This document shows positions 29,646 to 41,895 of a stretch of 59,275 bases of DNA, one piece after another. Both the position numbers and the translations under genes were made by a program. The notes under the pieces are model-generated. The model did not search any database. It worked only from the letters and a program-made list of their open reading frames with translations, and was not told the origin of the DNA. Within the stretch, counting starts at the first letter, position 1; the number at the start of each line of letters is the position of its first letter. Origin of the DNA: Mycolicibacter heraklionensis (GTDB lineage Bacteria; Actinomycetota; Actinomycetes; Mycobacteriales; Mycobacteriaceae); assembly GCA_001673575.1 (NCBI GenBank), contig LZME01000042.1, forward strand, positions 1 through 59,275. The letters are read 5' to 3'.

Positions 29646-29863
29646 TCATTCATGTAGCAGCGTGGCCGGGCCAGCACCACCGAGCGCCCGCTCAGGCGCC
29701 CGGTGGCCACGTCGGCACCCGACTTCTTGTGCAGCTTGAACGCCGACCCGATCCGCTCGGCGAGCAGGTCGACGACCATGAAGCCGACGTTGTGCCGGGT
29801 GCGTGCGTAGTTCGGGCCCGGGTTGCCCAGGCCGACCACCAGGACCGGTGGTGACTCGGCCAC
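29600..29863 (-). pseudogene. pth: Peptidyl-tRNA hydrolase, truncated (probably by assembly error)
   Basis: The first 75 or so residues are a good Pth N-terminus. [21 protein letters not shown] holds the active-site N14 and H24, and CYMNESG holds N72. After VGP (residue 80) the frame runs into poly-G/poly-C sequence and ends at residue 87, whereas Pth is about 190 residues long. The catalytic aspartate (E. coli D93) and about 110 C-terminal residues are missing. Pth recycles peptidyl-tRNA and is normally essential, so the break is more likely an assembly fault than a real mutation. It follows rplY by 12 bp in the same operon. Confidence 0.85.
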
Positions 29864-29875
29864 GCGGTGCTCGGC

Positions 29876-30508
29876 TTACTCGGACTCTGCGGCTGCGGCC
29901 TCGCCCGCCTCCGCGCCGGCTTCCTCGCCCGCACCTTCGGCCGGCTCCTCAGCGGACGGCGCCTCGATCACATTGACCAGCAGCAGTTCGGGGTCGGAGA
30001 TCAGCGTCACGCCCTTGGGCAGCTCCAGGCCGTCGGCGGTGAACTGGGTGCCGGCCTCGGCGCCCTCGATGGAGAGGGTCAGCTGCTCGGGGATCGACAG
30101 CGCCTCGGCCTCGATCTCCACGGCGGTGGCGTCCTGGGTGACCAGAGTGCCGGGCGCGGCGTCGCCCTCGATGACCACGTTGACCTCCACGGTCACCTTC
30201 TCGCCGCGGCGCACGACCAGCAGGTCGGCGTGCTGGATGGTGCGACGGATCGGGTGGATCTCAAGAGCCTTGGTCAGCGCCAGCTGCTCCTTGCCCTCGA
30301 TGTCGAGGGTGAGCACGGCGTTGGTGCCGGAGTGGCGCAGCACGGCCGCGAAGTCGTGGGCCGGAAGCTCCAGGTGCTGCGGCTCGGTGCCGTGGCCGTA
30401 GAGGACTGCGGGGACGCGGCCTGCGCGGCGGGCCCGGCGCGAGGCGCCCTTGCCGGTCTCGGTGCGCACCGAAACGGTCAGCTGGTTGGTGGCGGGGGTC
30501 TTAGCCAT
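29876..30508 (-). CDS. rplY: 50S ribosomal protein L25 (CTC-type)
   Basis: From ATG 30506-30508, with AAGGAG at 30515-30520, the protein has 210 residues. The N-terminal L25 domain binds 5S rRNA ([25 protein letters not shown]), and the C-terminal TL5 domain gives the long CTC form. The tail is acidic and Ala/Glu-rich, as in other actinobacteria. It is followed on the same strand by pth, as in most bacteria. Confidence 0.95.
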   Translation of the reverse strand: MAKTPATNQLTVSVRTETGKGASRRARRAGRVPAVLYGHGTEPQHLELPAHDFAAVLRHSGTNAVLTLDIEGKEQLALTKALEIHPIRRTIQHADLLVVRRGEKVTVEVNVVIEGDAAPGTLVTQDATAVEIEAEALSIPEQLTLSIEGAEAGTQFTADGLELPKGVTLISDPELLLVNVIEAPSAEEPAEGAGEEAGAEAGEAAAAESE

Positions 30509-30587
30509 GGGGAACTCCTTGGTTGCTACGGCATGCATGGGGCACGGCCAGATCGCGACAACCATCTAGGAGGTCCTCGTCGATAAC

Positions 30588-30607
30588 GGCGGCCGAATGG
30601 GGCCGCC
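30588..30607 (-). terminator. Hairpin between the SDR gene and rplY
   Basis: GGCGGCC (30588-30594) pairs with GGCCGCC (30601-30607) around a 6-nt loop. It lies 38 bp past the SDR stop on the minus strand and about 80 bp before rplY. No U tract follows, so it may be a weak terminator or part of the rplY leader. Confidence 0.45.
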
Positions 30608-30645
30608 CTCGCCGTGACGCCTGGTCAGGCTAGCGCATCGGCAGC

Positions 30646-31518
30646 TCAGAGCGGAAATTGAACCCCGGTGAGCTGCGCAGACAGCTCCCACAGCTCGGCG
30701 GCCGTGGAGCCGCGCTTGGCCAACAGGCTGCGGCCCACCGGCCCGCTGCGGCCGACGATGCCGAAGCGCGGGCCGATGAAGGTATTGCCGGACAGATCCT
30801 GCGACGCCGCGTAGAGGGTCTGGCGCGCCCCGAAGTCGGGGCTGGTGGCGAACAGGCCGTTGCCGAAGGTGCGCATCACCAGGTCGCCGATCCGATTGCC
30901 GGTCTGGCCCTGCAGATTGGTGCTCGAATAGCCGGGGTGGGCGGCCAGCGCCCGCAGCGGTGAACCCGCGGCGACGAGCCGGCGTTGCAGTTCGCTGGTG
31001 AACAGCAGATTGGCCAGCTTGGCTTGGCCGTAGGCCAACCACGCCGAATACCGCCGCGACTCCCAGTTGAGGTCCTTGAGACTGATGTAGCCCATCCGGT
31101 GCAGGGCTGAGGACACCGTCACAACCCGGTCGGTGAGTTTGGGCAACAGTAGGTTGGTCAGCGCGAAATGACCCAGATGGTTGGTGCCGATCTGGCTTTC
31201 GAAACCGTCGACGGTCTTGGCGTAGGGCACCGCCATGATGCCCGCGTTGTTGATCAGCACATCGACGGCCGCGGTCTCCTCGGCGAACCGACGCACCGAG
31301 GACAGGTCCGCCAGATCCAAGGCGCGAACCGTTACGTCACCCGGCATGCCAGCCGCGGCGGCCTGGCCCTTGGCGGTGTTGCGGACGGCCAGCGTGACGG
31401 CGGCACCCACACGGGCCAATTCCCGTGCGGTCACGGCGCCCAAACCGCTGTTGGCTCCGGTGACGATGACGGATCGCCCGGCGAACGACGGCAGATCGGT
31501 GGCGGACCAGGAGGCCAT
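30646..31518 (-). CDS. Short-chain dehydrogenase/reductase
   Basis: The 290-residue protein is a classical-extended SDR of the retinol-dehydrogenase-like type. It has the NAD(P) motif TGANSGLG, NNAGIM, the catalytic serine region VVTVSSALH and the catalytic pair in YGQAKLAN. R48 after the second strand (LAVRNTAKG) suggests NADP preference. GTG 31527 is an alternative start three codons earlier. The substrate is unknown. It is divergent from the DUF1254 gene. Confidence 0.85.
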   Translation of the reverse strand: MASWSATDLPSFAGRSVIVTGANSGLGAVTARELARVGAAVTLAVRNTAKGQAAAAGMPGDVTVRALDLADLSSVRRFAEETAAVDVLINNAGIMAVPYAKTVDGFESQIGTNHLGHFALTNLLLPKLTDRVVTVSSALHRMGYISLKDLNWESRRYSAWLAYGQAKLANLLFTSELQRRLVAAGSPLRALAAHPGYSSTNLQGQTGNRIGDLVMRTFGNGLFATSPDFGARQTLYAASQDLSGNTFIGPRFGIVGRSGPVGRSLLAKRGSTAAELWELSAQLTGVQFPL

Positions 31519-31556
31519 GGCTGACACTCTAACGAGGCGCGCCCCCGTGTGCCGGG

Positions 31557-33002
31557 ATGCCGAACGGACTCAGGAGCGATGTGAGGCAGTGGACCACCCT
31601 CGGGTTGATCGTCGTGATGCTCGCCGCAGTCGGCGGCTGCGGTAGCAGGCAGTCGGCCGAACCGGTCGGTCCAGCGCCGGCAACCTCCGCCGATCAGGTC
31701 CGTCAGATCGCGAAGGAGGCCTACGTCTACGGCTTCCCGATGGTGGACTCCTACCGCATCCAGCACGCCTACTTCGTCGACAAGGCGGGGTCGCAGTACA
31801 AGGGTGACTGGAACCAGACCCACAGCGCCGCAAGGGTTTACACCCCCGACGACACCGCCGTGCAGACGCCGAACTCCGACACGCCCTACACGATGCTGGG
31901 CGCTGATCTGCGGGCCGAGCCGCTGGTGCTCACCGTGCCGCCGATCGAGGCCGGCCGCTACTACTCGCTGCAGTTCATCGACGCCTATACCTACAACTTC
32001 GCCTACGTGGGCAGCCGCACCACCGGCAACGGCGGCGGCACGTACCTGCTGGCCGGACCGGGATGGAGCGGCGAGAAGCCCGAGGGCGTCGACGAGGTGA
32101 TCCGCTCCGAGACCGACTTCGCACTGGTCATCTACCGCACCCAGCTGTTCGACCCGGCGGACATCGACAACGTCAAGAAGATCCAGGCCGGTTACACCGT
32201 GGAGCCGCTGTCGGCCTACCTCAAGCAACCCGCGGTGAGCGCCCCGCCGGTGGATTTCATCGCGCCACTGACACCCGACGAGCAGAAGACCTCACCGAAG
32301 TTCTTCGAGATCTTGAACTTTCTGTTGAAGTACGCGCCGGTGTTGCCGGGGGAGCAGGACCTGCGGACCCGGTTCGCCGGTATCGGCATCGGCCCCGACG
32401 GCACCTTCAGCGCCGATGAACTCAGCGCCGAGGCCCGCGACGCCGTGCAGGCCGGGATGGCCGACGCCTGGGCGGAACTCAACGCGTTCAAGAAGGACAA
32501 GTTGGACACCGGCCAGGTGACCTCGGGGCAGCTGTTCGGCACTCGGGAGTTCCTCGCCGGCAATTACCTCTACCGGATGGCCGGTGCGGTGCTCGGGATC
32601 TACGGCAACTCCCAGCAGGAGGCCATCTACCCGGTGGTGGCCGTGGATTCCGACGGCGCGCCGCTGAGCGGGGCAGGAGGCTACACCCTGCGGTTCGCCC
32701 CGGAGGCGCTGCCACCGGTCAACTCGTTCTGGTCGCTGACCATGTACAAGATGCCCGAAAGCCTGCTGGTGGCCAACCCGATCAACCGGTATCTGATCAA
32801 CTCGCCGATGCTGCCGGACCTGACCCGCGATCCCGACGGCGGAATCACCGTCTACGTGCAGAACCAATCTCCCGGCGCGGCCAAGGAATCCAACTGGTTG
32901 CCCGCACCGCAGGGGCCGTTCCAGATGATCCTGCGGCTGTACTGGCCCAAGGAGGAAGCGCTCAACGGCTCGTGGGCACCGCCGAAGGCGGTGAAGAACT
33001 AG
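31557..33002 (+). CDS. DUF1254/DUF1214-domain lipoprotein
   Basis: The 481-residue protein starts with a lipoprotein signal peptide ending AAVGGC (lipidation at about C28). The DUF1254 domain follows (EAYVYGFPMVDSYR, then QTPNSDTPYTMLGADL), and the DUF1214 domain forms the last third (LPPVNSFWSLTMYKMPESLLV). These two domains usually occur together in exported proteins of unknown function. It converges on the small Cys-loop gene with a 9-bp gap. Confidence 0.85.
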   Translation: MPNGLRSDVRQWTTLGLIVVMLAAVGGCGSRQSAEPVGPAPATSADQVRQIAKEAYVYGFPMVDSYRIQHAYFVDKAGSQYKGDWNQTHSAARVYTPDDTAVQTPNSDTPYTMLGADLRAEPLVLTVPPIEAGRYYSLQFIDAYTYNFAYVGSRTTGNGGGTYLLAGPGWSGEKPEGVDEVIRSETDFALVIYRTQLFDPADIDNVKKIQAGYTVEPLSAYLKQPAVSAPPVDFIAPLTPDEQKTSPKFFEILNFLLKYAPVLPGEQDLRTRFAGIGIGPDGTFSADELSAEARDAVQAGMADAWAELNAFKKDKLDTGQVTSGQLFGTREFLAGNYLYRMAGAVLGIYGNSQQEAIYPVVAVDSDGAPLSGAGGYTLRFAPEALPPVNSFWSLTMYKMPESLLVANPINRYLINSPMLPDLTRDPDGGITVYVQNQSPGAAKESNWLPAPQGPFQMILRLYWPKEEALNGSWAPPKAVKN

Positions 33003-33011
33003 GCGGCGCGC

Positions 33012-33278
33012 TTAGTTGCAGTTGTTGGCGTGCACCCAGCGGCCGTTGTAGCCCACGCAGGTGTTGATCGGCGGAGGCGGCGGTGGCGGAGGCACGTCCT
33101 CGGGCAGCGGCGCGTAGTAGGCCGGCGGGGGCACCGGGTCGGCGCATCCGCTGACATACACCCGGCGGCCCACGCCGACGCAGCCCGCAGTGGCGGTCCC
33201 GGCCGGGGTGAACACGACCACGGCGCCCGGCAGGCTGGTCAAAGTCAGTGCCGCGACGACCCAGATCCGGCGTGCCAT
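33012..33278 (-). CDS. Small secreted protein with two Cys-loop repeats and polyproline linker
   Basis: The 88-residue protein has a signal peptide (about 1-31, ending ATA-G). The mature part contains C33-VGVGRRVYVSG-C45, a Pro-rich linker with eight consecutive prolines (about 48-70), then C74-VGYNGRWVHANN-C87. The two Cys-bounded segments are clearly related, sharing CVG and GR[R/W]V, so an internal duplication forming two disulfide loops is likely. The ATG overlaps the TGA of the haemophore gene (ATGA). I do not recognise a family; a role beside the haemophore is inferred from coupling only. Confidence 0.7.
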   Translation of the reverse strand: MARRIWVVAALTLTSLPGAVVVFTPAGTATAGCVGVGRRVYVSGCADPVPPPAYYAPLPEDVPPPPPPPPINTCVGYNGRWVHANNCN

Positions 33279-33646
33279 CACTGGTCCAGCAGTGGGTGCT
33301 CGGGCTGGGGCAATCCGCACCGGGCGCGGAAGTCGGCCAGCGGCTGGCGCAGCCCCAGCAGGTCGGAATGGGCCTGCGGGTTGTCCGCGAAGAAGCTGCG
33401 AACCGCCTCGGGCACCTGGTCGTCTGGCCGGTTGTGCAGGCCGGTGTAGAACTCGTTGACGTCGGGATGCGCGTAGAGGTAACCCGATGTCGAGGCGGCA
33501 ACGCCGGTGGCCACATTGGCCATGTCGGCGGCGGTGCAGCCGGGCTGCGGGTCGGCCAGCGCGGTGGCCGGCGCCAGCAGGCCGGTCGCGACGGCGACTA
33601 CGCCGAAACCGGTCAGGCTCAGCGAGGACAGGCGAACGAGTGACAT
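33278..33646 (-). CDS. Haemophore-type haem-binding secreted protein
   Basis: The 122-residue protein has a signal peptide cleaved near ATALA-DP. The mature domain fits the mycobacterial haemophore (MHB) family of Rv0203: CTAADMANVATGVAASTSGYL, then YAHPDVNEFYTGL, and a second Cys in FRARCGLPQ. Tyr and His of the YLYAHPDVN segment resemble the haem-ligand region of the family. Such proteins carry haem to MmpL transporters. A GAAGGGAG site precedes the ATG. The downstream Cys-loop gene is translationally coupled. Confidence 0.8.
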   Translation of the reverse strand: MSLVRLSSLSLTGFGVVAVATGLLAPATALADPQPGCTAADMANVATGVAASTSGYLYAHPDVNEFYTGLHNRPDDQVPEAVRSFFADNPQAHSDLLGLRQPLADFRARCGLPQPEHPLLDQ

Positions 33647-33702
33647 GACGGAACTCCCTTCAACGGGTGCGTCACTTTAACAAGACCCGACTCCGGTGGG
33701 GG

Positions 33703-34359
33703 TCACTTCGCCGCGACGGTGAAGCCCTTCATGATCGCCTCGACGTCGGTGGCGTTCTTGGGCGCCTCGTCGGCCGGCGCGGTGACCGCCAACTGCACCA
33801 GGTAGCGCTGTTCGGCCGGCGCCGAACCGGTGGCGATCACCATCCGAAACCAGCTGTGCAGGCGTTGACCATCCATGTCGTAGGTGCCCTGCACCATCGA
33901 TGACGGGAAACCCAGGTAGTCCTCGTTGGAGGCGTCCAGCAGCCGGAAGTTCGGCGAGAGCTGGGCGTCGACCACCCCGTGCCGGATGGCCTCTTTCGAG
34001 TCGAAGTTCCCATTGAGCTTGACCACACTCAAAATTGCCCGGGGGAACTTCTCGCCCTTGCCCAGGACCAGCGTGGTGGCCGGCAGCATCGGGTTTTCCT
34101 TCTTCGTCCAGCCCGGCGGCGTGGGGATCGACACGGTCAGGTCGGTCGGCGCGTTGGGGGCCACCGCCTCCGCGGCCACGCCCTGATCTTCCAGGTAGCG
34201 GCCCACGGTGACCGGAGCCTCCGGTTCCGACGAGGTGGTGGTCGTGCTGCCGTTGCCCCAAATCGACTGATAGTCGGGGGTTTTGGCGCCGCATCCGGAT
34301 GTGGCGCTGGCCAGGGTCGCGCACGCCAATGCCGCGACCGTCAAGCGCAGCGGGGTCAC
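33703..34359 (-). CDS. lpqT: LpqT-like lipoprotein (LpqN/LpqT family)
   Basis: The 218-residue protein has a lipoprotein signal ending SATSGC (lipidated Cys23). After a low-complexity Ser/Thr linker (NGSTTTTSSEPEAP) comes the LpqN/LpqT domain, with VSIPTPPGWTKKENP and ILSVVKLNGNFDSKEAI. These are surface lipoproteins related to PsbP-like folds; LpqN binds cell-wall transport proteins, LpqT is less known. The GTG start overlaps the arsC stop (GTGA). Confidence 0.88.
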   Translation of the reverse strand: MTPLRLTVAALACATLASATSGCGAKTPDYQSIWGNGSTTTTSSEPEAPVTVGRYLEDQGVAAEAVAPNAPTDLTVSIPTPPGWTKKENPMLPATTLVLGKGEKFPRAILSVVKLNGNFDSKEAIRHGVVDAQLSPNFRLLDASNEDYLGFPSSMVQGTYDMDGQRLHSWFRMVIATGSAPAEQRYLVQLAVTAPADEAPKNATDVEAIMKGFTVAAK

Positions 34360-34700
34360 AGGATCTCGCGGACCGCGTCAATCGGACGGGCCAACCGGGT
34401 GCCGTTACCGGTGACGACGAACGGCCGCTGGATCAGGATCGGGTTGGCGACCATCGCGTCGAGCAGTTCGTCATCGGATGCACCGGCCAGGTTCAGCTCG
34501 GCGTACACCGCTTCGCCGGTACGCACCGCGTCGCGCACACCGATCCCGGCGGCGCTGATCATCTCCGCCAGCTCCGCACGCGACGGCGGGGTCTTCAGGT
34601 ACTCCACGACCGTCGGCTCGATACCGTTGTCGCGCAGCAGCTCCAGCGTCTTGCGCGAGGTCGAGCAGCGCGGGTTGTGATAGACCACCGCGTCAGCCAT
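34356..34700 (-). CDS. arsC: ArsC-like arsenate reductase (glutaredoxin-linked type)
   Basis: From ATG 34698-34700 the protein has 114 residues with the ArsC/Spx thioredoxin fold. YHNPRCSTSRKTL holds the catalytic cysteine (C12), and the anion-binding arginines appear in VRTGE and ILIQRPFVV. The family reduces arsenate to arsenite with glutathione or mycothiol-linked donors; many members are only ArsC-like. It starts one base after the prs stop and overlaps lpqT, so the three form one operon. Confidence 0.88.
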   Translation of the reverse strand: MADAVVYHNPRCSTSRKTLELLRDNGIEPTVVEYLKTPPSRAELAEMISAAGIGVRDAVRTGEAVYAELNLAGASDDELLDAMVANPILIQRPFVVTGNGTRLARPIDAVREIL

Positions 34701-34701
34701 G

Positions 34702-35682
34702 TCAGGCGTCCCCATCGAAAAGTCCGGTGACCGAGCCGTTTTCGAACACGGCCCGGATGGTGCTGGCCAGCAGCGGAGCGATCGACAGCACGGTCAGCTG
34801 TGGGAACTGCTTGTCCTCGGTGATCGGCAGCGTGTTGGTGACGATCACCTCGCTGGCGCCGCAGGCCGCCAACCGCTCGGATGCCGGGTCCGAGAGCACC
34901 CCGTGCGTGGCGGCGATAATCACGTTGCTGGCACCGTCTTCGCGCAGCAGGTTCACCGCCGCGGCGATGGTGCCGCCGGTGTCGATCATGTCGTCGATCA
35001 GCACGCAGGTCTTGCCCTGCACCTCACCGACCACCCGGTTGGACTTGACCTGATTGGGCACCAACGGGTCGCGGGTCTTGTGAATGAACGCCAGCGGCAC
35101 CCCACCCAGCGAGTCCGCCCACTTCTCGGCGATGCGCACCCGGCCGGAGTCGGGTGAGACCACCACGACGTCGGAGTTGCCGTAGTTCTCCTTGATGTAG
35201 CCGATCAGCAGCGGCTGGGCCCGCATGTGGTCCACCGGGCCGTCGAAGAAGCCCTGAATCTGGTCGGTGTGCAGGTCCACCGTGACGATCCGGTCGGCGC
35301 CGGCGGTCTTGAGCAGATCGGCGACCAGGCGAGCCGAGATCGGCTCGCGGCCGCGGTGCTTCTTGTCCTGGCGCGCGTAGGGGTAGAACGGCAGGATCGC
35401 GGTGATCCGCTTGGCGCTACCGCGCTTGAGCGCGTCGATCATGATCAGCTGTTCCATCAGCCACTGATTCAGCGGCGCCGGGTGCGACTGCAGCACGAAG
35501 GCGTCGCAGCCACGCACCGATTCGTCGAAGCGCACGAAGATCTCGCCGTTGGCAAAGTCCCGGGCGGTCTGCGCGGTAACCGGTACGTCCAGTTCTTTGG
35601 CGACCTGATCCGCCAGCTCCGGGTGCGCACGACCAGCGAAGAGCATCAGGTTTTTGCGATTGTCTGTCCAGTCGTGGCTCAC
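34702..35682 (-). CDS. prs: Ribose-phosphate pyrophosphokinase
   Basis: From GTG 35680-35682 the protein has 326 residues, the length of the M. tuberculosis enzyme. It makes PRPP from ribose 5-phosphate and ATP, supplying nucleotides, His, Trp and the arabinan precursor decaprenyl-phosphoribose. The ATP region RQDKKHRGREPISARLVA, the metal-binding TVDLHTDQIQGFF and the PRPP loop CVLIDDMIDTGGT are intact. A GGGGGC site precedes the start. Confidence 0.96.
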   Translation of the reverse strand: MSHDWTDNRKNLMLFAGRAHPELADQVAKELDVPVTAQTARDFANGEIFVRFDESVRGCDAFVLQSHPAPLNQWLMEQLIMIDALKRGSAKRITAILPFYPYARQDKKHRGREPISARLVADLLKTAGADRIVTVDLHTDQIQGFFDGPVDHMRAQPLLIGYIKENYGNSDVVVVSPDSGRVRIAEKWADSLGGVPLAFIHKTRDPLVPNQVKSNRVVGEVQGKTCVLIDDMIDTGGTIAAAVNLLREDGASNVIIAATHGVLSDPASERLAACGASEVIVTNTLPITEDKQFPQLTVLSIAPLLASTIRAVFENGSVTGLFDGDA

Positions 35683-35791
35683 GTGCTGCCCCCGCAGTAG
35701 GAGATTGTGGATTTCGGTCGAGTTAACTCGGGCCTTATGGTACGTAGCCCGGCGTGCGATTTCGCCTCGGGCTGCCTCAACGCGATCAAGC

Positions 35792-37309
35792 TCACGATGA
35801 CAGATCGGGTGGAGTCTGGCCGGCGTCTTCGGCGTTATTTGCCGACTCGGCCGCCGCGGCGGCCTGGCTGCCGGGCCGCTTGCGCTGCACCCAGTTCTCG
35901 ATGTTGCGTTGCGGGCCGGCCGAGACCGCCAGTGCGCCCGGCGGCACATCGTGGCGCACCACGGTCCCGGCGCCGGTATAGGCGCCGTCGCCGATGGTGA
36001 CCGGCGCGACGAACATGGTGTCCGAGCCGGTGCGCACGTGCGAGCCGACCGTGGTTCGCCGTTTGGTCTGGCCGTCGTAGTTGACGAACACGCTGGAGGC
36101 GCCGATGTTGCTGTGGTCGCCGATGTCGGCGTCGCCGACGTAGGTCAGGTGCGGAACCTTGGTCCCGGTGCCGATGGTGGAGTTCTTGGTCTCGACGAAC
36201 GCGCCCAGCTTGCCCTCGGAACCCAGCACCGTGCCGGGACGCAGGTAGGTGAACGGTCCGACGGTCGCACCGGCGCCGATCGCCGACGAGGTGGCGTGGC
36301 TGCGGATCACCGACGCACCGTCGCCCACCGTGACGTCGGTCAAGGTGGTGTCGGGGCCGATCGTGCAGTGCGCTCCGACGACGGTGCGGCCGAGCAGTTG
36401 GGTTCCGGGCGCAACGGTGGTGTCGCGCCCGATGGTCACGTCCACGTCGATCCAGGTGGTGGTGGGGTCGATGATGGTGACGCCGGCCCGCTGATGCATG
36501 GCCACCAGGCGGCGGTTGAGTTCGCCCGCCAGTGCGGACAGTTGCACCCGGTCGTTGACGCCGGCCACCAATGCCGCGTCGTCGACATGGCGGGCGTGAA
36601 CCACCTGGCCGTCGCCGCGAACGATGCCGATCACGTCGGTGAGGTACAGCTCGTGCTGGGCGTTGTCGGAGCCCAGCCGGCCCAGCGCGGAACGCAACTC
36701 GGCGATGTCGAAGGCGTAGACCCCGGCATTGACCTCGCGGATCTCCCGCTGCGACTCGGTGGCATCGGCCTGTTCGACGATCGCGGTGACCTCACCGTCC
36801 TGGGTGTGCAGGATGCGGCCGTAGCCGGTGGGGTCGGCCAGCGTAGTGGTCAGCACGGTGACCGCGGCCGGGGCGGTGCGGTGGGTTTCGATCAGCGCCT
36901 GCAACGTGGCGGTGTCCAGCAGCGGGATGTCGCCGGAGGTGACGACGACGGTGCCGGCGAAGTCGTCCGGCAGGGCCGCCAGGCCGCACAGCACCGCGTG
37001 CCCGGTGCCGAGCTGCTGGTCCTGCAGGGCGATGTCGATCGGAAAGTCCAGGGCCTGCGCCAGCTCGGCGACCGGCCCGGTGATGCGCTCGTGCTCGTGG
37101 CCCAACACCACCACCAAGTGGCCGGGCTCGACGCCGGCGGCCGCCTGCAGGCAGTGCGCCAACATGCTGCGCCCGCCCAGCTCATGCAGCACTTTGGGGG
37201 TGTCGGAGACCATCCGGGTGCCGGCTCCGGCCGCCAAGACGATGACGGCGTCCTGGCCGGCCGCGGGGCCGTCTCCTGTCCGCGAGGGAGCGTGTTTGTG
37301 CGTCGACAC
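35792..37309 (-). CDS. glmU: Bifunctional GlmU (GlcN-1-P acetyltransferase / GlcNAc-1-P uridyltransferase)
   Basis: From GTG 37307-37309, after an AGGCGG site, the protein has 505 residues. The N-terminal pyrophosphorylase half has [19 protein letters not shown], and the C-terminal left-handed beta-helix carries the hexapeptide repeats and acetyltransferase site ([17 protein letters not shown]). It makes UDP-GlcNAc for peptidoglycan and the arabinogalactan linker. It precedes prs by 109 bp and lies 57 bp downstream of tRNA-Gln. Confidence 0.96.
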   Translation of the reverse strand: MSTHKHAPSRTGDGPAAGQDAVIVLAAGAGTRMVSDTPKVLHELGGRSMLAHCLQAAAGVEPGHLVVVLGHEHERITGPVAELAQALDFPIDIALQDQQLGTGHAVLCGLAALPDDFAGTVVVTSGDIPLLDTATLQALIETHRTAPAAVTVLTTTLADPTGYGRILHTQDGEVTAIVEQADATESQREIREVNAGVYAFDIAELRSALGRLGSDNAQHELYLTDVIGIVRGDGQVVHARHVDDAALVAGVNDRVQLSALAGELNRRLVAMHQRAGVTIIDPTTTWIDVDVTIGRDTTVAPGTQLLGRTVVGAHCTIGPDTTLTDVTVGDGASVIRSHATSSAIGAGATVGPFTYLRPGTVLGSEGKLGAFVETKNSTIGTGTKVPHLTYVGDADIGDHSNIGASSVFVNYDGQTKRRTTVGSHVRTGSDTMFVAPVTIGDGAYTGAGTVVRHDVPPGALAVSAGPQRNIENWVQRKRPGSQAAAAAESANNAEDAGQTPPDLSS

Positions 37310-37366
37310 GCCGCCTAGCCTGTCATTCTGTGCACGCTCGCGCCAAAGGGGTGGGACAAATCTGAG

Positions 37367-37438
37367 CTCCGTCGCCAGGACTCGAACCTGAACTATCTGA
37401 ACCAAAATCAGAGGTGCTGCCGATTACACCACGACGGA
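37367..37438 (-). tRNA. tRNA-Gln (anticodon TTG)
   Basis: On the minus strand the 72-nt sequence forms a full cloverleaf. The acceptor stem is TCCGTCG/CGACGGA, the anticodon arm TCTGA-TTTTGGT-TCAGA with anticodon TTG, and the T arm contains GTTCGAGTC. The discriminator base is G, typical of tRNA-Gln, and CCA is not encoded. A TAAAGT -10-like element lies at 37455-37460. Confidence 0.95.
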
Positions 37439-37516
37439 TCGGTGTTCCGCAGTGACTTTAGTCCGACGACGGCGAGGGCCGCCCGCGGCCCGAGTAAGAA
37501 GTCGGACAATCCGGTC

Positions 37517-37531
37517 TAGTCCAACGGACTA
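37517..37531. promoter_or_regulatory. Operator and leaderless promoter of the Rv1019-like tetR
   Basis: TAGTCC-AAC-GGACTA is a perfect inverted repeat. It overlaps TACCCT (37530-37535), a TAnnnT -10 element placed so that transcription would start at or next to the GTG at 37542. An autorepressor bound here would block the promoter. Confidence 0.6.
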
Positions 37532-37541
37532 CCCTGGTCGC

Positions 37542-38186
37542 GTGGCTGGTCTGGACAAGGACGGCCGGGCGCCTCGGGCCCGGATGACAGGTAGCGAGCG
37601 CCGTCACCAACTCATCGATGTCGCCCGCTCGCTGTTCGCCGAACGTGGGTATGAGGGCACCTCCATCGAGGAGATCGCGCAGCGCGCCAACGTGTCCAAG
37701 CCGGTGGTCTATGAGCACTTCGGCGGCAAAGAGGGTCTCTACGCCGTGGTGGTCGACCGCGAGATGTCAGCATTGCTGGACGGCATCACCACGTCATTGA
37801 CCAAGGCGACCAACAACCAGTCCCGGCTGCGGGTGGAGCGTGTCGCGCTGGCATTGCTGACCTATGTCGACGAGCACACCGACGGATTCCGCATCCTGAT
37901 CCGCGACTCGCCGGCGTCGATCAGCTCCGGCACCTACTCGACCCTGCTCAACGACGCGATCGGCCAGGTGTCGTCGATTCTGGCCGGCGACTTCGCCAAG
38001 CGCGGGCTGGACCCGGAGACCGCTCCGCTGTACGCCCAGGCGTTGGTCGGTTCGGTGTCGATGACGGCCCAGTGGTGGCTCGACGTCCGCGAACCCAAGA
38101 AGGAAGTCGTGGCCGCGCACCTGGTCAACCTGTGTTGGAACGGACTGACTCACCTGGAGTCCGACCCCACCCTGCACGACGAATAA
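37542..38186 (+). CDS. TetR-family regulator (Rv1019-like)
   Basis: The 214-residue protein has a TetR HTH at about 20-65 ([31 protein letters not shown]) and a C-terminal ligand domain of the type upstream of mfd in mycobacteria. The GTG start directly follows a -10 element, suggesting a leaderless mRNA. A palindrome overlaps that promoter. It precedes mfd and may be co-transcribed with mfd and mazG, as described for M. tuberculosis. Confidence 0.9.
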   Translation: MAGLDKDGRAPRARMTGSERRHQLIDVARSLFAERGYEGTSIEEIAQRANVSKPVVYEHFGGKEGLYAVVVDREMSALLDGITTSLTKATNNQSRLRVERVALALLTYVDEHTDGFRILIRDSPASISSGTYSTLLNDAIGQVSSILAGDFAKRGLDPETAPLYAQALVGSVSMTAQWWLDVREPKKEVVAAHLVNLCWNGLTHLESDPTLHDE

Positions 38187-38245
38187 GGCCTGTACCGCAA
38201 CGCAAATCGTCGGCCTGCGCCACACCGCCTAGAATTGCCCACATC

Positions 38246-41890
<3,645 letters not shown>

Positions 41891-41895
41891 CCACG

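Noticed and set aside
35909-37318. 469-residue frame antisense to glmU
   Set aside because: It is a shadow of the GlmU hexapeptide repeats and is rich in Gly, Arg, Asp and Val only.
37367-37438. tRNA-Gln as a phage or island attachment site
   Set aside because: No integrase or repeated 3' tRNA fragment is nearby, and the flanking genes are in conserved core order.
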